This document shows, piece by piece, positions 51,094 to 60,634 of a DNA stretch of 64,000 bases. The stretch is from Lachnospiraceae bacterium (GTDB lineage Bacteria; Bacillota; Clostridia; Lachnospirales; Lachnospiraceae): assembly GCA_028689655.1 (NCBI GenBank), contig JAQVCT010000014.1:1-64000 (forward strand), given 5' to 3'. Below the pieces are notes generated by a model, which had not been told where the DNA came from, ran no database searches, and saw nothing but the letters and a program-made list of their open reading frames with translations. The translations under genes and the position numbers were made by a program. The first letter of the stretch is position 1. The number at the start of each line of letters is the position of its first letter.

Positions 51094-51381
51094 ATGGAGG
51101 AACTAAATAACAAGCAGCGTATGCACAAACTAATGCTGACCAATAGAAGGACATGTACCATCAACGGAGTATCCGATGTGCTTTCCTTTGATGTGTCAGA
51201 AATCTTACTGGAGACGGATCTGGGAATGCTCATGATAAAGGGAACGGATCTTCATGTGAACCGACTGACCCTGGAAAAGGGGGAAGTGGATGTAGAGGGG
51301 AAGATCGACAGTCTGACTTATTCGGAGAGTTCCGGATATGGTGGAAAGGGAGAATCCTTATTTACAAAACTGTTCAAGTAG
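51094..51381 (+). CDS. yabP: Sporulation protein YabP
   Basis: 95-residue protein with the YabP/YqfC-type fold (KLMLTNRRTCTINGVSDVLS, LETDLGMLMIKGTDLHVNRL). It is needed for mother-cell sporulation steps in Bacillus, with unknown biochemical activity. GAGGAGGTCG lies 5 nt upstream. It is 2 bp from yabQ. The 120 bp before it hold no gene, and I did not find a convincing mother-cell sigma-E promoter. Confidence 0.9.
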   Translation: MEELNNKQRMHKLMLTNRRTCTINGVSDVLSFDVSEILLETDLGMLMIKGTDLHVNRLTLEKGEVDVEGKIDSLTYSESSGYGGKGESLFTKLFK

Positions 51382-51383
51382 CT

Positions 51384-51872
51384 ATGAGTGCAAATATAGT
51401 TCGGGAAACATATTTTTTACTCCATGCGATTTTACTGGGAGCGTTCATCACATTTATCTATGACTGGCTGCGGGTTATCAGAAGGGTCATCAGACATAAT
51501 TTGTTTTTCCTGTCCCTGGAGGATCTTATTTTTTGGATAATCTGTTCCATTCAGATCTTTCTCATGTTATATGAGGAAAATAACGGTGCCATTCGATGGT
51601 TTGCCATTATAGGTGCCATGCTGGGGATGTTCCTGTATAAGCTGCTGTTCGGAAGGTTCTTCGTGACTTATACAGCAAGATTTTTAAGGACAATCTTTCG
51701 GCTGATGGGCAGAGCATTAAAATTCCTGGGGAGACCTTTGAAGAAATTATATCAGAGAAGCCGCTACTGGAGGGGAAAAGCCAGTCATGGAATTACCATT
51801 TTCAGGAAAATCATTAGAAATAGATTGACGTCCTTTGTTAAAATGGTTAAAATATTGTTATGTAAACAGTAA
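51384..51872 (+). CDS. yabQ: Spore cortex protein YabQ
   Basis: 162-residue membrane protein with about four helices in the first 95 residues (FLLHAILLGAFITFIYDWLR, DLIFWIICSIQIFLMLYEEN, IIGAMLGMFLYKLLFGRF) and a basic C-terminal tail. In Bacillus it localises to forespore membranes and is required for cortex formation. It starts 2 bp after yabP. Confidence 0.88.
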   Translation: MSANIVRETYFLLHAILLGAFITFIYDWLRVIRRVIRHNLFFLSLEDLIFWIICSIQIFLMLYEENNGAIRWFAIIGAMLGMFLYKLLFGRFFVTYTARFLRTIFRLMGRALKFLGRPLKKLYQRSRYWRGKASHGITIFRKIIRNRLTSFVKMVKILLCKQ

Positions 51873-51936
51873 CGGCATGGGTATTGTTTGCGGTTTATGT
51901 GAAGGAGTATTACCTATTATACAAGGAGGGACAAGG

Positions 51937-52242
51937 ATGTCGCGAAAAATAGCAATTCGTAAAAAAAGACAGAATCGATTGGGCATGTTCCTGGTCCTGA
52001 CAGTGGTGATCATGCTGATGGTGGTAGTGACCATCAAGAGCGTAGAGCTGCGAAATAAACAGGAGACCTATGTTGCAAGACAGGAACAGCTGGAGAAACA
52101 GATCTCCGAGGAAGAGCAGAGAACAGAAGAGATCAAGGAATTTGGGAAGTATACCAAGACCAAAAAATATGCGGAAGAAGTCGCCAAGGATAAGCTGGGA
52201 CTTGTAAAAGACGATGAAATCGTATTCAAATATGAAGAGTAG
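51937..52242 (+). CDS. divIC: Septum formation initiator DivIC/FtsL family
   Basis: 101-residue bitopic division protein. A basic cytoplasmic start (MSRKIAIRKKRQNRLG), one membrane helix (residues 17-35), then a heptad-rich coiled coil (EQLEKQISEEEQRTEEIKEF) and the conserved KKYAEEVAKDKLGLVKDDEI. It forms the FtsB/DivIC-FtsL complex at the septum. ATG 51937 is chosen for ACAAGGAGGGACAAGG upstream. A terminator overlaps its stop region. Confidence 0.88.
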   Translation: MSRKIAIRKKRQNRLGMFLVLTVVIMLMVVVTIKSVELRNKQETYVARQEQLEKQISEEEQRTEEIKEFGKYTKTKKYAEEVAKDKLGLVKDDEIVFKYEE

Positions 52243-52268
52243 ACCGGAGAGAAATCTCCGGTTTTTTG
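52243..52268 (+). terminator. Intrinsic terminator after divIC
   Basis: ACCGGAGA (52243-52250) pairs with TCTCCGGT (52255-52262), followed by TTTTTG, starting immediately after the divIC stop. Together with the promoter at 52432 it explains much of the 286-bp gap. Confidence 0.9.
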
Positions 52269-52431
52269 TTTCATGACCAAGCGTTCATTCGAGTCCCTGA
52301 TAACACAAGGCAGGACGACCCACGTCTCCATTGCGTTAGAGAAGGGTTCGAATGAGAACCTGGTGACTGGACAATAGCGAATGCTTCTCTGCAAAAAAAG
52401 TCGCAAAGTCCCTGGGTTTTATGGCTAGGGT

Positions 52432-52464
52432 TTGACAAAATATTTGCGGATGCTTCGATATAAT
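52432..52464 (+). promoter_or_regulatory. spoIIE promoter with 21-bp spacer (Spo0A-type)
   Basis: Perfect -35 TTGACA (52432-52437) and perfect -10 TATAAT (52459-52464) are separated by 21 bp, too far for ordinary SigA use. TTTGACA (52431-52437), the complement of TGTCAAA, matches the Spo0A box TGTCGAA in 6 of 7 positions and overlaps the -35. This architecture is the one described for the Bacillus spoIIE and spoIIG promoters, which need Spo0A~P. Confidence 0.7.
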
Positions 52465-52528
52465 AATATCCATGCCTTTCTAATCTATCAAAGATGGAGG
52501 GAAAGGCTCACATTGAGGAAGGTGGGAT

Positions 52529-53791
52529 ATGATGATAGGCAGGGAAAGATATCAGCGCGGAGATAAGAGGGGACAGGCTCTCACATTGTTACCTAATTAT
52601 GGAAAGAAAAGACTTCTGGATTATGCGGATTCTTTTCGGGATATTGCAAAAACATATATGGCACAGCATGGGGAACTGGGCATAACTAGAGAGGAACAGC
52701 GGAAAAAGAGGGAAACTGGGGATGCCAGCATCGAAAAACAGAATATCGTATACCAGCAGAAAATATCGGAGAATCGGGAAATCCTGGCGGATCATCTCAC
52801 AGAGATGGCGGAACTGATGACGGAGGTGGCGGAGGAATCCTTTCATCTTATCAGCATGAGCCATAAAAAGCAGAAACAGATCATCCAGATATTGAAGTCA
52901 CATGGTATTCTGGTGCAGACCATCTACATGATTCAGCAGAAAAGCGGGCAGATCGAAGTGAGCATTATGATGAGATCCTGCAAGAGCAGGCATTTTGAGA
53001 TCGACGACATTGCGGGGGTATTATCCGTTCTGCTGAACAGGAGATTCATACCGGATAAGAATTGTGTCCTGTATCTCAGAGATATTCCGGATATCTATGT
53101 GTTCCAGGAAGAGACGAAATACGGCATATTTACGGGAATCGCCAAGGCAATTAAGGAAAATGAAAGCATGTCGGGGGATAATTATTCCCTGTGCGACATG
53201 TCGGGTTCCTATCTCTGTGCCATCTCGGACGGCATGGGGTCCGGAGAAAAGGCATATGAGGCCAGTGCAATGGTGATCAATCTGCTGGAAAAACTGCTGG
53301 AGGCGGGATTTGAAAGCGACAGGGCTATCCGTATGATCAACGGAGCACTGATCGCCAACGGGGAGGAATGCAACACTTCCACACTGGATCTGTGCAGGAT
53401 CAACCTTAGCACGGGGCTTGCTGTCTTCTGGAAAACAGGAGCGGCGGTTTCCTATATCAAGAGAGCCAACGGTGTGGAGATCCTGGAGGGTGACAGCCTT
53501 CCCCTGGGAATCTTTCATCAGTTGGACATCAGCAGTAAGCAGGTGCAGCTGCGGGAAGGGGATTATGTCATCATGGTCTCCGATGGGGTATTGGATGCCT
53601 TTCGGGATAATGATGCGGCTATCATACTCCAGGAATTTATAGAGACCATAGAACTGGAAAATCCAAGGGAGATAGCCAACTATATATTACAGTATGTGAT
53701 TCATTTTGCCGGAGGAAATATTCGGGACGACATGACCATCGAGGTGGCGGGATTATATAAAAATAAGGAAGAAACAGCCATGAATGGTTGA
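52529..53791 (+). CDS. spoIIE: SpoIIE-like PP2C phosphatase, without the membrane domain
   Basis: Serine phosphatase that, in Bacillus, dephosphorylates SpoIIAA to release sigma-F in the forespore. The PP2C domain occupies about 205-415 with metal-site residues in CAISDGMGSGEKAYEAS (Asp234), VSDGVLDAF and GGNIRDDMTIEVA. The central regulatory region (about 75-190, ADHLTEMAELMTEVAEESFH) is present, but the roughly 300-residue, 10-helix membrane domain of Bacillus SpoIIE is missing, so this 420-residue form is probably soluble. Genomic position (after divIC, before tilS) matches spoIIE. Confidence 0.88.
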   Translation: MMIGRERYQRGDKRGQALTLLPNYGKKRLLDYADSFRDIAKTYMAQHGELGITREEQRKKRETGDASIEKQNIVYQQKISENREILADHLTEMAELMTEVAEESFHLISMSHKKQKQIIQILKSHGILVQTIYMIQQKSGQIEVSIMMRSCKSRHFEIDDIAGVLSVLLNRRFIPDKNCVLYLRDIPDIYVFQEETKYGIFTGIAKAIKENESMSGDNYSLCDMSGSYLCAISDGMGSGEKAYEASAMVINLLEKLLEAGFESDRAIRMINGALIANGEECNTSTLDLCRINLSTGLAVFWKTGAAVSYIKRANGVEILEGDSLPLGIFHQLDISSKQVQLREGDYVIMVSDGVLDAFRDNDAAIILQEFIETIELENPREIANYILQYVIHFAGGNIRDDMTIEVAGLYKNKEETAMNG

Positions 53792-53817
53792 TTTTTCGTG
53801 AAAAAGAATATATATTG

Positions 53818-53968
53818 TAACTATTCAGAGCCAAGTAAATTCATAAAAATATGCGAATCATGCTTGCATGAGTGAGCTGATTTTTGTGAATTTATTTGGC
53901 GAAGTAACCACATAAGCAAAAGGAAAGCTTCGAAGAAGCGATTTTGTGCATGGGGTTCTGAATCGTTA
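53818..53968 (+). mobile_element. Dispersed repeat A, full copy 2 (151 bp, MITE-like)
   Basis: Same length, orientation and internal hairpins as 6080-6230, with ends TAACTATTCAG (53818-53828) and CTGAATCGTTA (53958-53968). The right terminal repeat has one mismatch. It lies 27 bp after spoIIE and 60 bp before tilS, splitting the usual spoIIE-tilS junction. Confidence 0.8.
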
Positions 53969-54028
53969 CTATGTATTTTAATAGATAAGTTCTGCCGTAC
54001 AGGAAGAGCGTAAAGACTGGAAGAAACC

Positions 54029-55543
54029 ATGATTGATAAAGTACATCGATATATTCAAAAATATCACATGATAGAGGAAAATGATAAGATAATAGTAGGC
54101 GTATCTGGGGGTGCAGACTCAGTGTGCCTGCTATTTGTGTTATTAGAAATACAGAAAAAGATGCCCCTTTCCCTGTATGTGGTGCATATCAACCACAAAA
54201 TACGTGAGGAAGCCATGGAGGATGCGGACTATGTGAAGGAACTCTGCCGGAAAATGGAGCTTCCCTATTTTCTGGTGGAGGAGGATGTGGAGGCATTGGC
54301 AGTAAGGGAACATCTATCCCCCGAGGAGGCGGGCCGGAAGGTGCGGTACGCAGCTTTTGAAAAAGTCATGGAGGAGCAGGGTGGTAATAAGATCGCTGTG
54401 GCACATAATAAAAATGACCGTGCAGAGACCGTGCTCTTCAATCTGTTTCGGGGGAGCAGCATCCGGGGACTGAACGGTATCACGCCCGTGCGGGATCAGA
54501 TCATCAGACCACTGCTGTGCGTGGAGCGTAAAGAGATCGAACAGTACCTCCGGGAGCGGGGAATTACCTACTGTGTTGATAAGACCAATGGGGAAGATAC
54601 CTACACCAGAAACCGCATCCGCAATCATCTCCTGCCCTATGTGGAGGAGAATATCAGTGAACAGGCGGTGAGCCATATCAGTGACACTGCGGAAGTGGTT
54701 GCCCAGACAGAGGAATATTTACAGAAAATGACAGATGTGTCATATGCAGAGGTGGTAACTACAGCACATGACGCAGGAGTGCCCGGTGGAAAGTCGAAAA
54801 AGGACAACAGAGAACAGTATGACGGAATCCAGAGGCAGGAGCCGCTATGGATGGACGTATCAGGATTCCGATCCCTGGACACCATTATACAGAAGTACCT
54901 CATCATGAAATGCATGCACCAACTTGCTGGCAGCCGCAAGGATATTACCTCCCGACATGTGCAGGACGTGGTGGATCTCTTTGAAAAGCCTGTGAGCAAG
55001 CGTGTATCCCTCCCTTATCAGCTCACGGCAGTGCGGGAATATGGGAAAGTTCGTCTGGAGGTGCAGTCAGAGCCCAGAGGAGAATCCCATGCAGATATCC
55101 CGGGAACAGATCAGCGTGACGGGGACGCATGTGTGAAGATTGACCTGGAGACCATCAGAGAACAGGGTTCACGAGTTATGGAAATAAAGGATCTTGGAAC
55201 GGTGGAAATCCGCGTATTTCCTTATAAAAAAAGTGAAAGAATTCCCGAAAAACCATATACGAAATGGTTCGATTATGATAGAATAGATGAATCTTTGTTG
55301 GCACGTCACAGACGGACAGGAGATTATCTCTCAATTAATGAAGAGGGCAATACAAAGTCATTAAAAGCTTACATGATAGATGAAAAGATACCACAGGAAC
55401 AAAGAGACAAGTTATATGTGTTCGCATCAGGTCAACATGTTATATGGCTGGTGGGACATCGTATCAGCCAGTATTATAAAGTGGATCAGAATACAAAAGA
55501 AATTCTGGAAATAAATATCAGGAGGAGCCCAGCCGCTGAATGA
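54029..55543 (+). CDS. tilS: tRNA(Ile)-lysidine synthetase TilS
   Basis: Converts C34 of tRNA-Ile(CAU) to lysidine so that it reads AUA; an essential enzyme. The PP-loop SGGADS is at 26-31, followed by VVHINHKIREEAMEDADYVK and AVAHNKNDRAETVLFNLFRG. The C-terminal domain (about 420-500, ARHRRTGDYLSINEEGNTKS) is intact. At 504 residues it is longer than usual (about 430-460) because of polar insertions near 240-260 and 340-365 (PRGESHADIPGTDQRDGD). Confidence 0.95.
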   Translation: MIDKVHRYIQKYHMIEENDKIIVGVSGGADSVCLLFVLLEIQKKMPLSLYVVHINHKIREEAMEDADYVKELCRKMELPYFLVEEDVEALAVREHLSPEEAGRKVRYAAFEKVMEEQGGNKIAVAHNKNDRAETVLFNLFRGSSIRGLNGITPVRDQIIRPLLCVERKEIEQYLRERGITYCVDKTNGEDTYTRNRIRNHLLPYVEENISEQAVSHISDTAEVVAQTEEYLQKMTDVSYAEVVTTAHDAGVPGGKSKKDNREQYDGIQRQEPLWMDVSGFRSLDTIIQKYLIMKCMHQLAGSRKDITSRHVQDVVDLFEKPVSKRVSLPYQLTAVREYGKVRLEVQSEPRGESHADIPGTDQRDGDACVKIDLETIREQGSRVMEIKDLGTVEIRVFPYKKSERIPEKPYTKWFDYDRIDESLLARHRRTGDYLSINEEGNTKSLKAYMIDEKIPQEQRDKLYVFASGQHVIWLVGHRISQYYKVDQNTKEILEINIRRSPAAE

Positions 55544-55580
55544 CAGCGCGGGCAATACCGTACAACAGGAGGAAAGCGTA

Positions 55581-56105
55581 ATGGCAGAATATGTTAGAGT
55601 AATGTTATCGGAAGAGGAAGTGGATGCAAAGATTCAGGCAATCGGAGATCAGATCAGCAGGGACTATGCAGGAAAACAGGTTCATCTTGTGTGCGTGCTG
55701 AAGGGCGGCAGCTTTTTTATGTGCGAACTGGCAAAGAGAATTACCATACCCGTATCCCTTGACTTTATGTCAGTATCCAGCTATGGAAGTGATACCAAGT
55801 CAAGCGGCGTGGTAAAGATCGTGAAAGATCTGGATGAACCGCTGAAAGATAAGAATGTAATTGTGATCGAAGATATCGTGGATTCCGGAAGAACGTTAAG
55901 CTACCTATTGGAAATGTTGAAAAAGAGAGAGCCGGCAAGTCTTGCATTATGTACTTTATTAGACAAACCGGACCGACGTGTGGTGGACGTGAACGTAGAC
56001 TATACCGGATTTGAGATCCCAGATGAATTTGTCGTAGGATATGGTCTTGACTACGATCAGAGATATAGAAACTTACCATATATTGGTGTAGTGGAGTTTA
56101 ATTAA
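55581..56105 (+). CDS. hpt: Hypoxanthine phosphoribosyltransferase
   Basis: Purine salvage enzyme making IMP or GMP from the base and PRPP. The PRPP-binding motif IVIEDIVDSGRTLSYLLEM is at about 94-112, with VCVLKGGSFFMCELAKRI near the start and the base-binding end PDEFVVGYGLDYDQRYRNLP. Length 174 is normal. AGGAGGAAAG is just upstream, and ftsH starts 11 bp after it, as in Bacillus tilS-hprT-ftsH. Confidence 0.96.
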   Translation: MAEYVRVMLSEEEVDAKIQAIGDQISRDYAGKQVHLVCVLKGGSFFMCELAKRITIPVSLDFMSVSSYGSDTKSSGVVKIVKDLDEPLKDKNVIVIEDIVDSGRTLSYLLEMLKKREPASLALCTLLDKPDRRVVDVNVDYTGFEIPDEFVVGYGLDYDQRYRNLPYIGVVEFN

Positions 56106-56116
56106 GGAGGCAGGAA

Positions 56117-57958
56117 TTGAACAAAGGCGGTAAAGGACTGAACATGTACTTTGTGGTGATCCTTCTATTACTGTTGGCGACAGTATGGATCAGTTCCTTA
56201 AAGGGAAAAAGTGAGGATTACACCTACAAAGAATTTACACAGCAACTTGAAAATAATGAAATCATAGATGCCATCATTCGCCCCAATGCAGAGACCCCTA
56301 CAGGTGCGGTGGAACTGACATTCACCACTGGCGATAAAAAAGTATTATATGTAGCAGATGTAGTGAAGATCCAGCAGGAACTGATGGATCACGATCTGGA
56401 CCCTGTGATGAAGGATGTGCCCCGGGAGAATTGGTTCATGACATCCATGCTTCCCATACTGCTGGTATTGATCGTGGCAGTATTTTTCTTTGCGATGATG
56501 AACGCCAATAACAGTGGTGGCGGTGGCGGCGGTAAGATGATGAACTTTGGCAAGAACCGTGCGAAGTTATCCGTGGGCGATAATAAGACAACGCTGAAAC
56601 AGGTGGCAGGCTTAAAAGAAGAAAAAGAAGAACTGGAAGAAATTATAGAATTTTTAAAAGAACCGGCAAAATTTACCAAGGTCGGTGCCAGAATTCCCAA
56701 GGGAGTCCTGTTAGAGGGTGCTCCGGGTACCGGTAAGACATTGCTGGCAAAAGCCATTGCCGGAGAAGCAAATGTACCGTTTTTCAGCATTTCCGGTTCG
56801 GATTTCGTGGAAATGTTCGTGGGTGTAGGTGCTTCCCGTGTTCGTGACCTGTTCGCGGATGCGAAGAAAAATGCACCTTGTATTGTATTTATCGATGAGA
56901 TCGATGCCGTGGCCCGCAGAAGAGGAACCGGTATGGGCGGTGGACATGATGAGAGGGAGCAGACCCTGAATCAACTGCTGGTAGAGATGGACGGATTTGG
57001 TGTAAATGAGGGAATCATTGTCATGGCAGCCACGAACCGTGTGGACATTCTTGATCCGGCAATCCTCAGACCGGGACGTTTTGACAGAAAGATCAGCGTG
57101 GCACCACCGGATGTAGGTGGCAGAGAAGAGATTCTGAAAGTCCATGCGAATAATAAACCATTATCAGAGGACGTGGATCTGAAACAGGTGGCACAGACCA
57201 CAGCAGGATTCACTGGTGCTGATCTGGAAAATCTCTTAAATGAAGCAGCTATCGGTGCGGCAAAAGAGAACCGTGGCTTTATCAAACAGAGCGACATCAA
57301 AGGAGCCTTTATCAAGGTAGGTATCGGCGCAGAGAAGAGGAGCAGGATCATCTCAGACAATGAGAAGCGCATTACCGCGTATCACGAAGCGGGTCATGCC
57401 ATTCTGTTCCACGTACTTCCCGAGGTGGGACCGGTCTATACCGTGTCCATCATTCCTACCGGATTAGGTGCAGCGGGATATACCATGCCACTGCCGGAGA
57501 AAGATGAGATGTTCAATACCAAGGGCCGTATGCTCCAGGAGATCATGGTGTCTCTGGGTGGACGTATTGCGGAGGAGATCATCTTCGACGATATCACCAC
57601 GGGTGCATCCTCTGATATCAAGAAAGCTACGAAGCTGGCACGCAAAATGGTCACCAGATTTGGTATGTCCGACAATATTGGTGTGATCAATTATGATGAC
57701 GATGATGACGAAGTATTTATCGGAAGAGATCTTGCTCACACCAGAAGTCACAGCGAAGCGATCGCCGGTGAGATCGATAGAGAAGTGAAAGCGATGATTG
57801 ATGAGTGCTATGGGAAGGCGAAGGCAATTATCATGGAGAACGAGAAAACACTTCATGACTGTGCGAAACTTCTGCTTGAAAAAGAGAAGATTACAAGAAG
57901 TGAATTTGAGAGCCTTTTCGATGTGGTATTTCCACAGCCCGAGGAGGAACTGGCATGA
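56117..57958 (+). CDS. ftsH: ATP-dependent zinc metalloprotease FtsH
   Basis: Membrane-bound AAA protease degrading short-lived and damaged membrane and regulatory proteins. Two helices (about 9-26 and 111-129) flank an external domain. A Gly-rich linker leads to the AAA domain with Walker A GAPGTGKT (201-208), Walker [12 protein letters not shown] and the SRH region, and the protease centre HEAGH (423-427). TTG 56117 is the start, with AAGGAGG 8 nt upstream. It is the last gene of the block that runs from mazG. Confidence 0.97.
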   Translation: MNKGGKGLNMYFVVILLLLLATVWISSLKGKSEDYTYKEFTQQLENNEIIDAIIRPNAETPTGAVELTFTTGDKKVLYVADVVKIQQELMDHDLDPVMKDVPRENWFMTSMLPILLVLIVAVFFFAMMNANNSGGGGGGKMMNFGKNRAKLSVGDNKTTLKQVAGLKEEKEELEEIIEFLKEPAKFTKVGARIPKGVLLEGAPGTGKTLLAKAIAGEANVPFFSISGSDFVEMFVGVGASRVRDLFADAKKNAPCIVFIDEIDAVARRRGTGMGGGHDEREQTLNQLLVEMDGFGVNEGIIVMAATNRVDILDPAILRPGRFDRKISVAPPDVGGREEILKVHANNKPLSEDVDLKQVAQTTAGFTGADLENLLNEAAIGAAKENRGFIKQSDIKGAFIKVGIGAEKRSRIISDNEKRITAYHEAGHAILFHVLPEVGPVYTVSIIPTGLGAAGYTMPLPEKDEMFNTKGRMLQEIMVSLGGRIAEEIIFDDITTGASSDIKKATKLARKMVTRFGMSDNIGVINYDDDDDEVFIGRDLAHTRSHSEAIAGEIDREVKAMIDECYGKAKAIIMENEKTLHDCAKLLLEKEKITRSEFESLFDVVFPQPEEELA

Positions 57959-58208
57959 GAACTGCACTACGTGCAAGCCATGTACGAAGGGAATCCATCT
58001 GAAAATTGATACATTACGATGGATGAAATGGAAGCAACTCGGGAAAAGGAATTGTGCAAAATTCACAAAAACACATACTCGTTTTTGTAATATTTGTGAA
58101 TCCTGAATCTAGACGTTAAATAGGGTGTTTGCTATAATAACACTTGTAACCCCCCCCAATACGTTATATAGTTTTTTGCTATACCCCATAAGAAGAAATA
58201 CCTTCTCT

Positions 58209-58239
58209 AAAAAGGACAGCTCTCGTTGCTGTCCTTTTT
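58209..58239 (+). terminator. Strong intrinsic terminator
   Basis: AAAAAGGACAGC (58209-58220) pairs with GCTGTCCTTTTT (58228-58239). It lies 250 bp downstream of ftsH, so either the ftsH message has a long tail or another short transcript ends here. Confidence 0.85.
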
Positions 58240-58252
58240 ACTGTCAAAAAGG

Positions 58253-58298
58253 TAACTATTCAGAACCCCATGCGCAAAACGCTTCTTCGAAGCTTTCA
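58253..58298 (-). repeat. Dispersed repeat A, right-end fragment, inverted
   Basis: TAACTATTCAGAACCCCATG through CGCTTCTTCGAAGCTTTC is the reverse complement of the right 46 bp of the 151-bp element, with one base deleted (AAAACGCTTC instead of AAAATCGCTTC). It is close to the fragment at 46714. Confidence 0.75.
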
Positions 58299-58431
58299 AA
58301 AAAGTAATACTAGAAGAGAGGGTTATGTGATACACTATAATAAAAGGCAGGCAAGATCGAAGTCAGGACAGAAGGACTTGTGAGCAGGCAAAAGGATGTA
58401 AAAATGATAGGTAAGTTAAGAGGCAGACAGT

Positions 58432-60561
58432 ATGAATAAGGAATCCATATTTGACGAAAATAGTTCGCATAAGTATTTGACGGAAATGAGACCTGTTTTT
58501 AATAAAAAAGCATTATTTTCAGATACCACAGAAAATTATATCTCTCCGGCGCAGCCAAGCCCCTATGCCAGAGTGAAGATTCGTTTTCGCTCCGCTAAAA
58601 ATAACATTGATCGGGTGTACTGTATCTTTAATGGGTTCAGACAGATGATGTTAAAGGCGGATACGGATGAGCTGTTCGACTATTACGAAGTGCAGCTTCA
58701 GTTGGATGATGAAAAAGTAACATATTATTTTGAGGTGCAGGAAGGCAAGATTGTCTGTTACTATGACCGCCGTGGTGTGGTAAAGACACTGGATGCGCAT
58801 TATAGATTTGTGATCATTCCCGGATTCCGTACCCCTGACTGGGCAAAAGGCGCCGTCATGTATCAGATCTATGTGGACAGATTCTATAATGGAGATCCTG
58901 GCAATGATGTGCTGACAGATGAATATACTTATATCGGCGAACACACCACCCATGTAGATCAGTGGGATAAGTATCCGGCGGAGATGGGCGTGCGGGAATT
59001 TTACGGAGGGGATCTCCAGGGCGTGCTGGATAAACTGGATTATCTTCAGGACCTGGGTGTGGATGCTATCTATTTCAATCCGTTATTTGTATCTCCCTCC
59101 AACCACAAGTACGATATACAGGACTACGATTATATCGATCCCCATGTGGGCAGGATCGTGTCAGACAAGGGAGATTTACTACAGCCCGGTCAGATGGAGA
59201 ATCGGTTCGCCAGCCGTTATATTGACCGCGTTACCAATAAAGAGAACCTGGAGGCCAGCAATGCATTTTTTGCAGAGGTGGTAGGACAGATTCACAAGAG
59301 AGGCATGAAAGTCATTCTGGATGGAGTATTTAATCATTGCGGTTCCTTTAATAAATGGATGGATAAAGAGCGTATCTATGAGAATGCAGATGGATATTCC
59401 AAGGGTGCCTATGTGGACGGCAACAGTCCTTATCGGAAGTATTTTCAGTGGCATAATGAGAATAGCTGGCCTTACAATAACAGCTATGATGGATGGTGGG
59501 GACATGATACCCTGCCGAAATTGAACTATGAGGGCTCCAATGAGCTCTATGAATACATCCTGCATATTGCCAGAAAATGGGTATCGCCCCCATATAATGT
59601 GGATGGATGGAGACTGGATGTGGCGGCAGATCTGGGACACAGTCCGGAGATGAACCATCGTTTCTGGAGAGATTTCCGCAATGCGGTGAAACAGGCAAAT
59701 CCTGAGGCGGTGGTGCTGGCGGAGCATTATGGAGATCCAAGCGCGTGGCTCCAGGGCGATCAGTGGGACACTATCATGAACTATGATGCATTTATGGAAC
59801 CCATCACCTGGTTCCTCACAGGAATGCAGAAGCATTCGGACGATTTCCGACTGGATCTTCTGGGAAACGCCAATGCTTTCTGGGACAGTATGTATTATCA
59901 TGCCACCAATATGGCAACTCCATCCCTGTATACTTCCATGAATGAATTATCCAATCATGACCACTCCAGATTCCTCACGCGTACCAATAAAAAGGTGGGA
60001 CGCGTAAATTCCGTAGGCTCGGAGGCAGCCAACCAGGGAGTCAACAAGGCAGTGATGCGGGAAGCAGTACTGATGCAGATGACCTGGCCCGGTGCTCCTA
60101 CGATCTATTATGGAGATGAAGCAGGCGTGTGTGGATTTACCGATCCCGATAACAGGAGAACCTATCCGTGGGGCAATGAAGATGAGGCGCTCATTGATTA
60201 TCACAGGAAGCTGATACGCATTCATAAGAGCAACAGTGAATTTCTCACAGGCTCCATCAAGGAAATGTACCGTGACTACAATGTGCTGGGATATGCGAGA
60301 TTCAACCGTAATAGCCAGAGCATTATACTGGTGAATAATGGGGACAGTGACTACACGCTGAAATTAAATGTGTGGACAGTGGGCGTGCCAAAAGACTGTA
60401 TCTTACAGCGCTTGATCATGACCACGGAGGATGGATATGAGGTCAATGGCAGAGAGCAGGTAGTGGTCTCGGGGCAGTTGTCTATCATCCTTCCGAAGAC
60501 TTCCGCAATGATCCTTCAGTATCGGAAAAAGGAGCAAAAAAAATTCTTGCATTTTATATAG
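58432..60561 (+). CDS. GH13 alpha-amylase family enzyme (cyclomaltodextrinase/neopullulanase-like)
   Basis: 709-residue cytoplasmic enzyme (no signal peptide) hydrolysing alpha-glucans or cyclodextrins. An N-terminal beta domain (about 40-130) as in the GH13_20 group precedes the TIM barrel. Catalytic residues are intact: nucleophile Asp396 (VDGWRLDVAADLG), acid/base Glu431 (VVLAEHYG) and Asp510 (NELSNHDHSRF). DGVFNHCG is conserved region I. Subgroup is inferred from layout. It is a single-gene unit; no maltose transporter is adjacent. Confidence 0.9.
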   Translation: MNKESIFDENSSHKYLTEMRPVFNKKALFSDTTENYISPAQPSPYARVKIRFRSAKNNIDRVYCIFNGFRQMMLKADTDELFDYYEVQLQLDDEKVTYYFEVQEGKIVCYYDRRGVVKTLDAHYRFVIIPGFRTPDWAKGAVMYQIYVDRFYNGDPGNDVLTDEYTYIGEHTTHVDQWDKYPAEMGVREFYGGDLQGVLDKLDYLQDLGVDAIYFNPLFVSPSNHKYDIQDYDYIDPHVGRIVSDKGDLLQPGQMENRFASRYIDRVTNKENLEASNAFFAEVVGQIHKRGMKVILDGVFNHCGSFNKWMDKERIYENADGYSKGAYVDGNSPYRKYFQWHNENSWPYNNSYDGWWGHDTLPKLNYEGSNELYEYILHIARKWVSPPYNVDGWRLDVAADLGHSPEMNHRFWRDFRNAVKQANPEAVVLAEHYGDPSAWLQGDQWDTIMNYDAFMEPITWFLTGMQKHSDDFRLDLLGNANAFWDSMYYHATNMATPSLYTSMNELSNHDHSRFLTRTNKKVGRVNSVGSEAANQGVNKAVMREAVLMQMTWPGAPTIYYGDEAGVCGFTDPDNRRTYPWGNEDEALIDYHRKLIRIHKSNSEFLTGSIKEMYRDYNVLGYARFNRNSQSIILVNNGDSDYTLKLNVWTVGVPKDCILQRLIMTTEDGYEVNGREQVVVSGQLSIILPKTSAMILQYRKKEQKKFLHFI

Positions 60562-60575
60562 AAATATGATATAAA
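60547..60575 (+). promoter_or_regulatory. Promoter of the tRNA genes
   Basis: TTGCAT (60547-60552), a 17-bp spacer and TATAAA (60570-60575), with an upstream TG (extended -10). It overlaps the last codons of the GH13 gene. Transcription would start near 60582. Confidence 0.6.
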
Positions 60576-60582
60576 TTTTATG

Positions 60583-60629
60583 TTGTTGAGGCTTCAACGA
60601 TTCAACTGGTTGAATCAAGACCTCAACAA
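60583..60629 (+). other. Leader hairpin directly upstream of tRNA-Tyr
   Basis: Two nested stems: outer TTGTTGAGG (60583-60591) with CCTCAACAA (60621-60629), inner GATTCAAC (60599-60606) with GTTGAATC (60609-60616). It begins at the inferred transcript start and ends 5 nt before the tRNA. No U run follows, so it is not a terminator; it may guide processing of the tRNA precursor. Confidence 0.6.
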
Positions 60630-60634
60630 AAAAT

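Larger units (their letters stand above)
57959..58431. other. 472-bp intergenic region after ftsH
   Basis: Contains an inverted repeat ATTCACAAA (58061-58069) with TTTGTGAAT (58093-58101), a run of eight C near 58150, the terminator at 58209, the repeat A fragment at 58253 and a TATAAT at 58336-58341 without a clear -35 box. I found no supportable gene. Confidence 0.6.

Noticed and set aside
57975..58110. Short peptide-like sequence YITMDEMEATREKELCKIH after ftsH
   Set aside because: It looks like a gene remnant but is only about 27 codons, without a start site or recognisable relative.
58125..58307. 60-codon reading frame across the terminator and repeat A fragment
   Set aside because: It spans a terminator stem and a dispersed repeat, so coding is unlikely.
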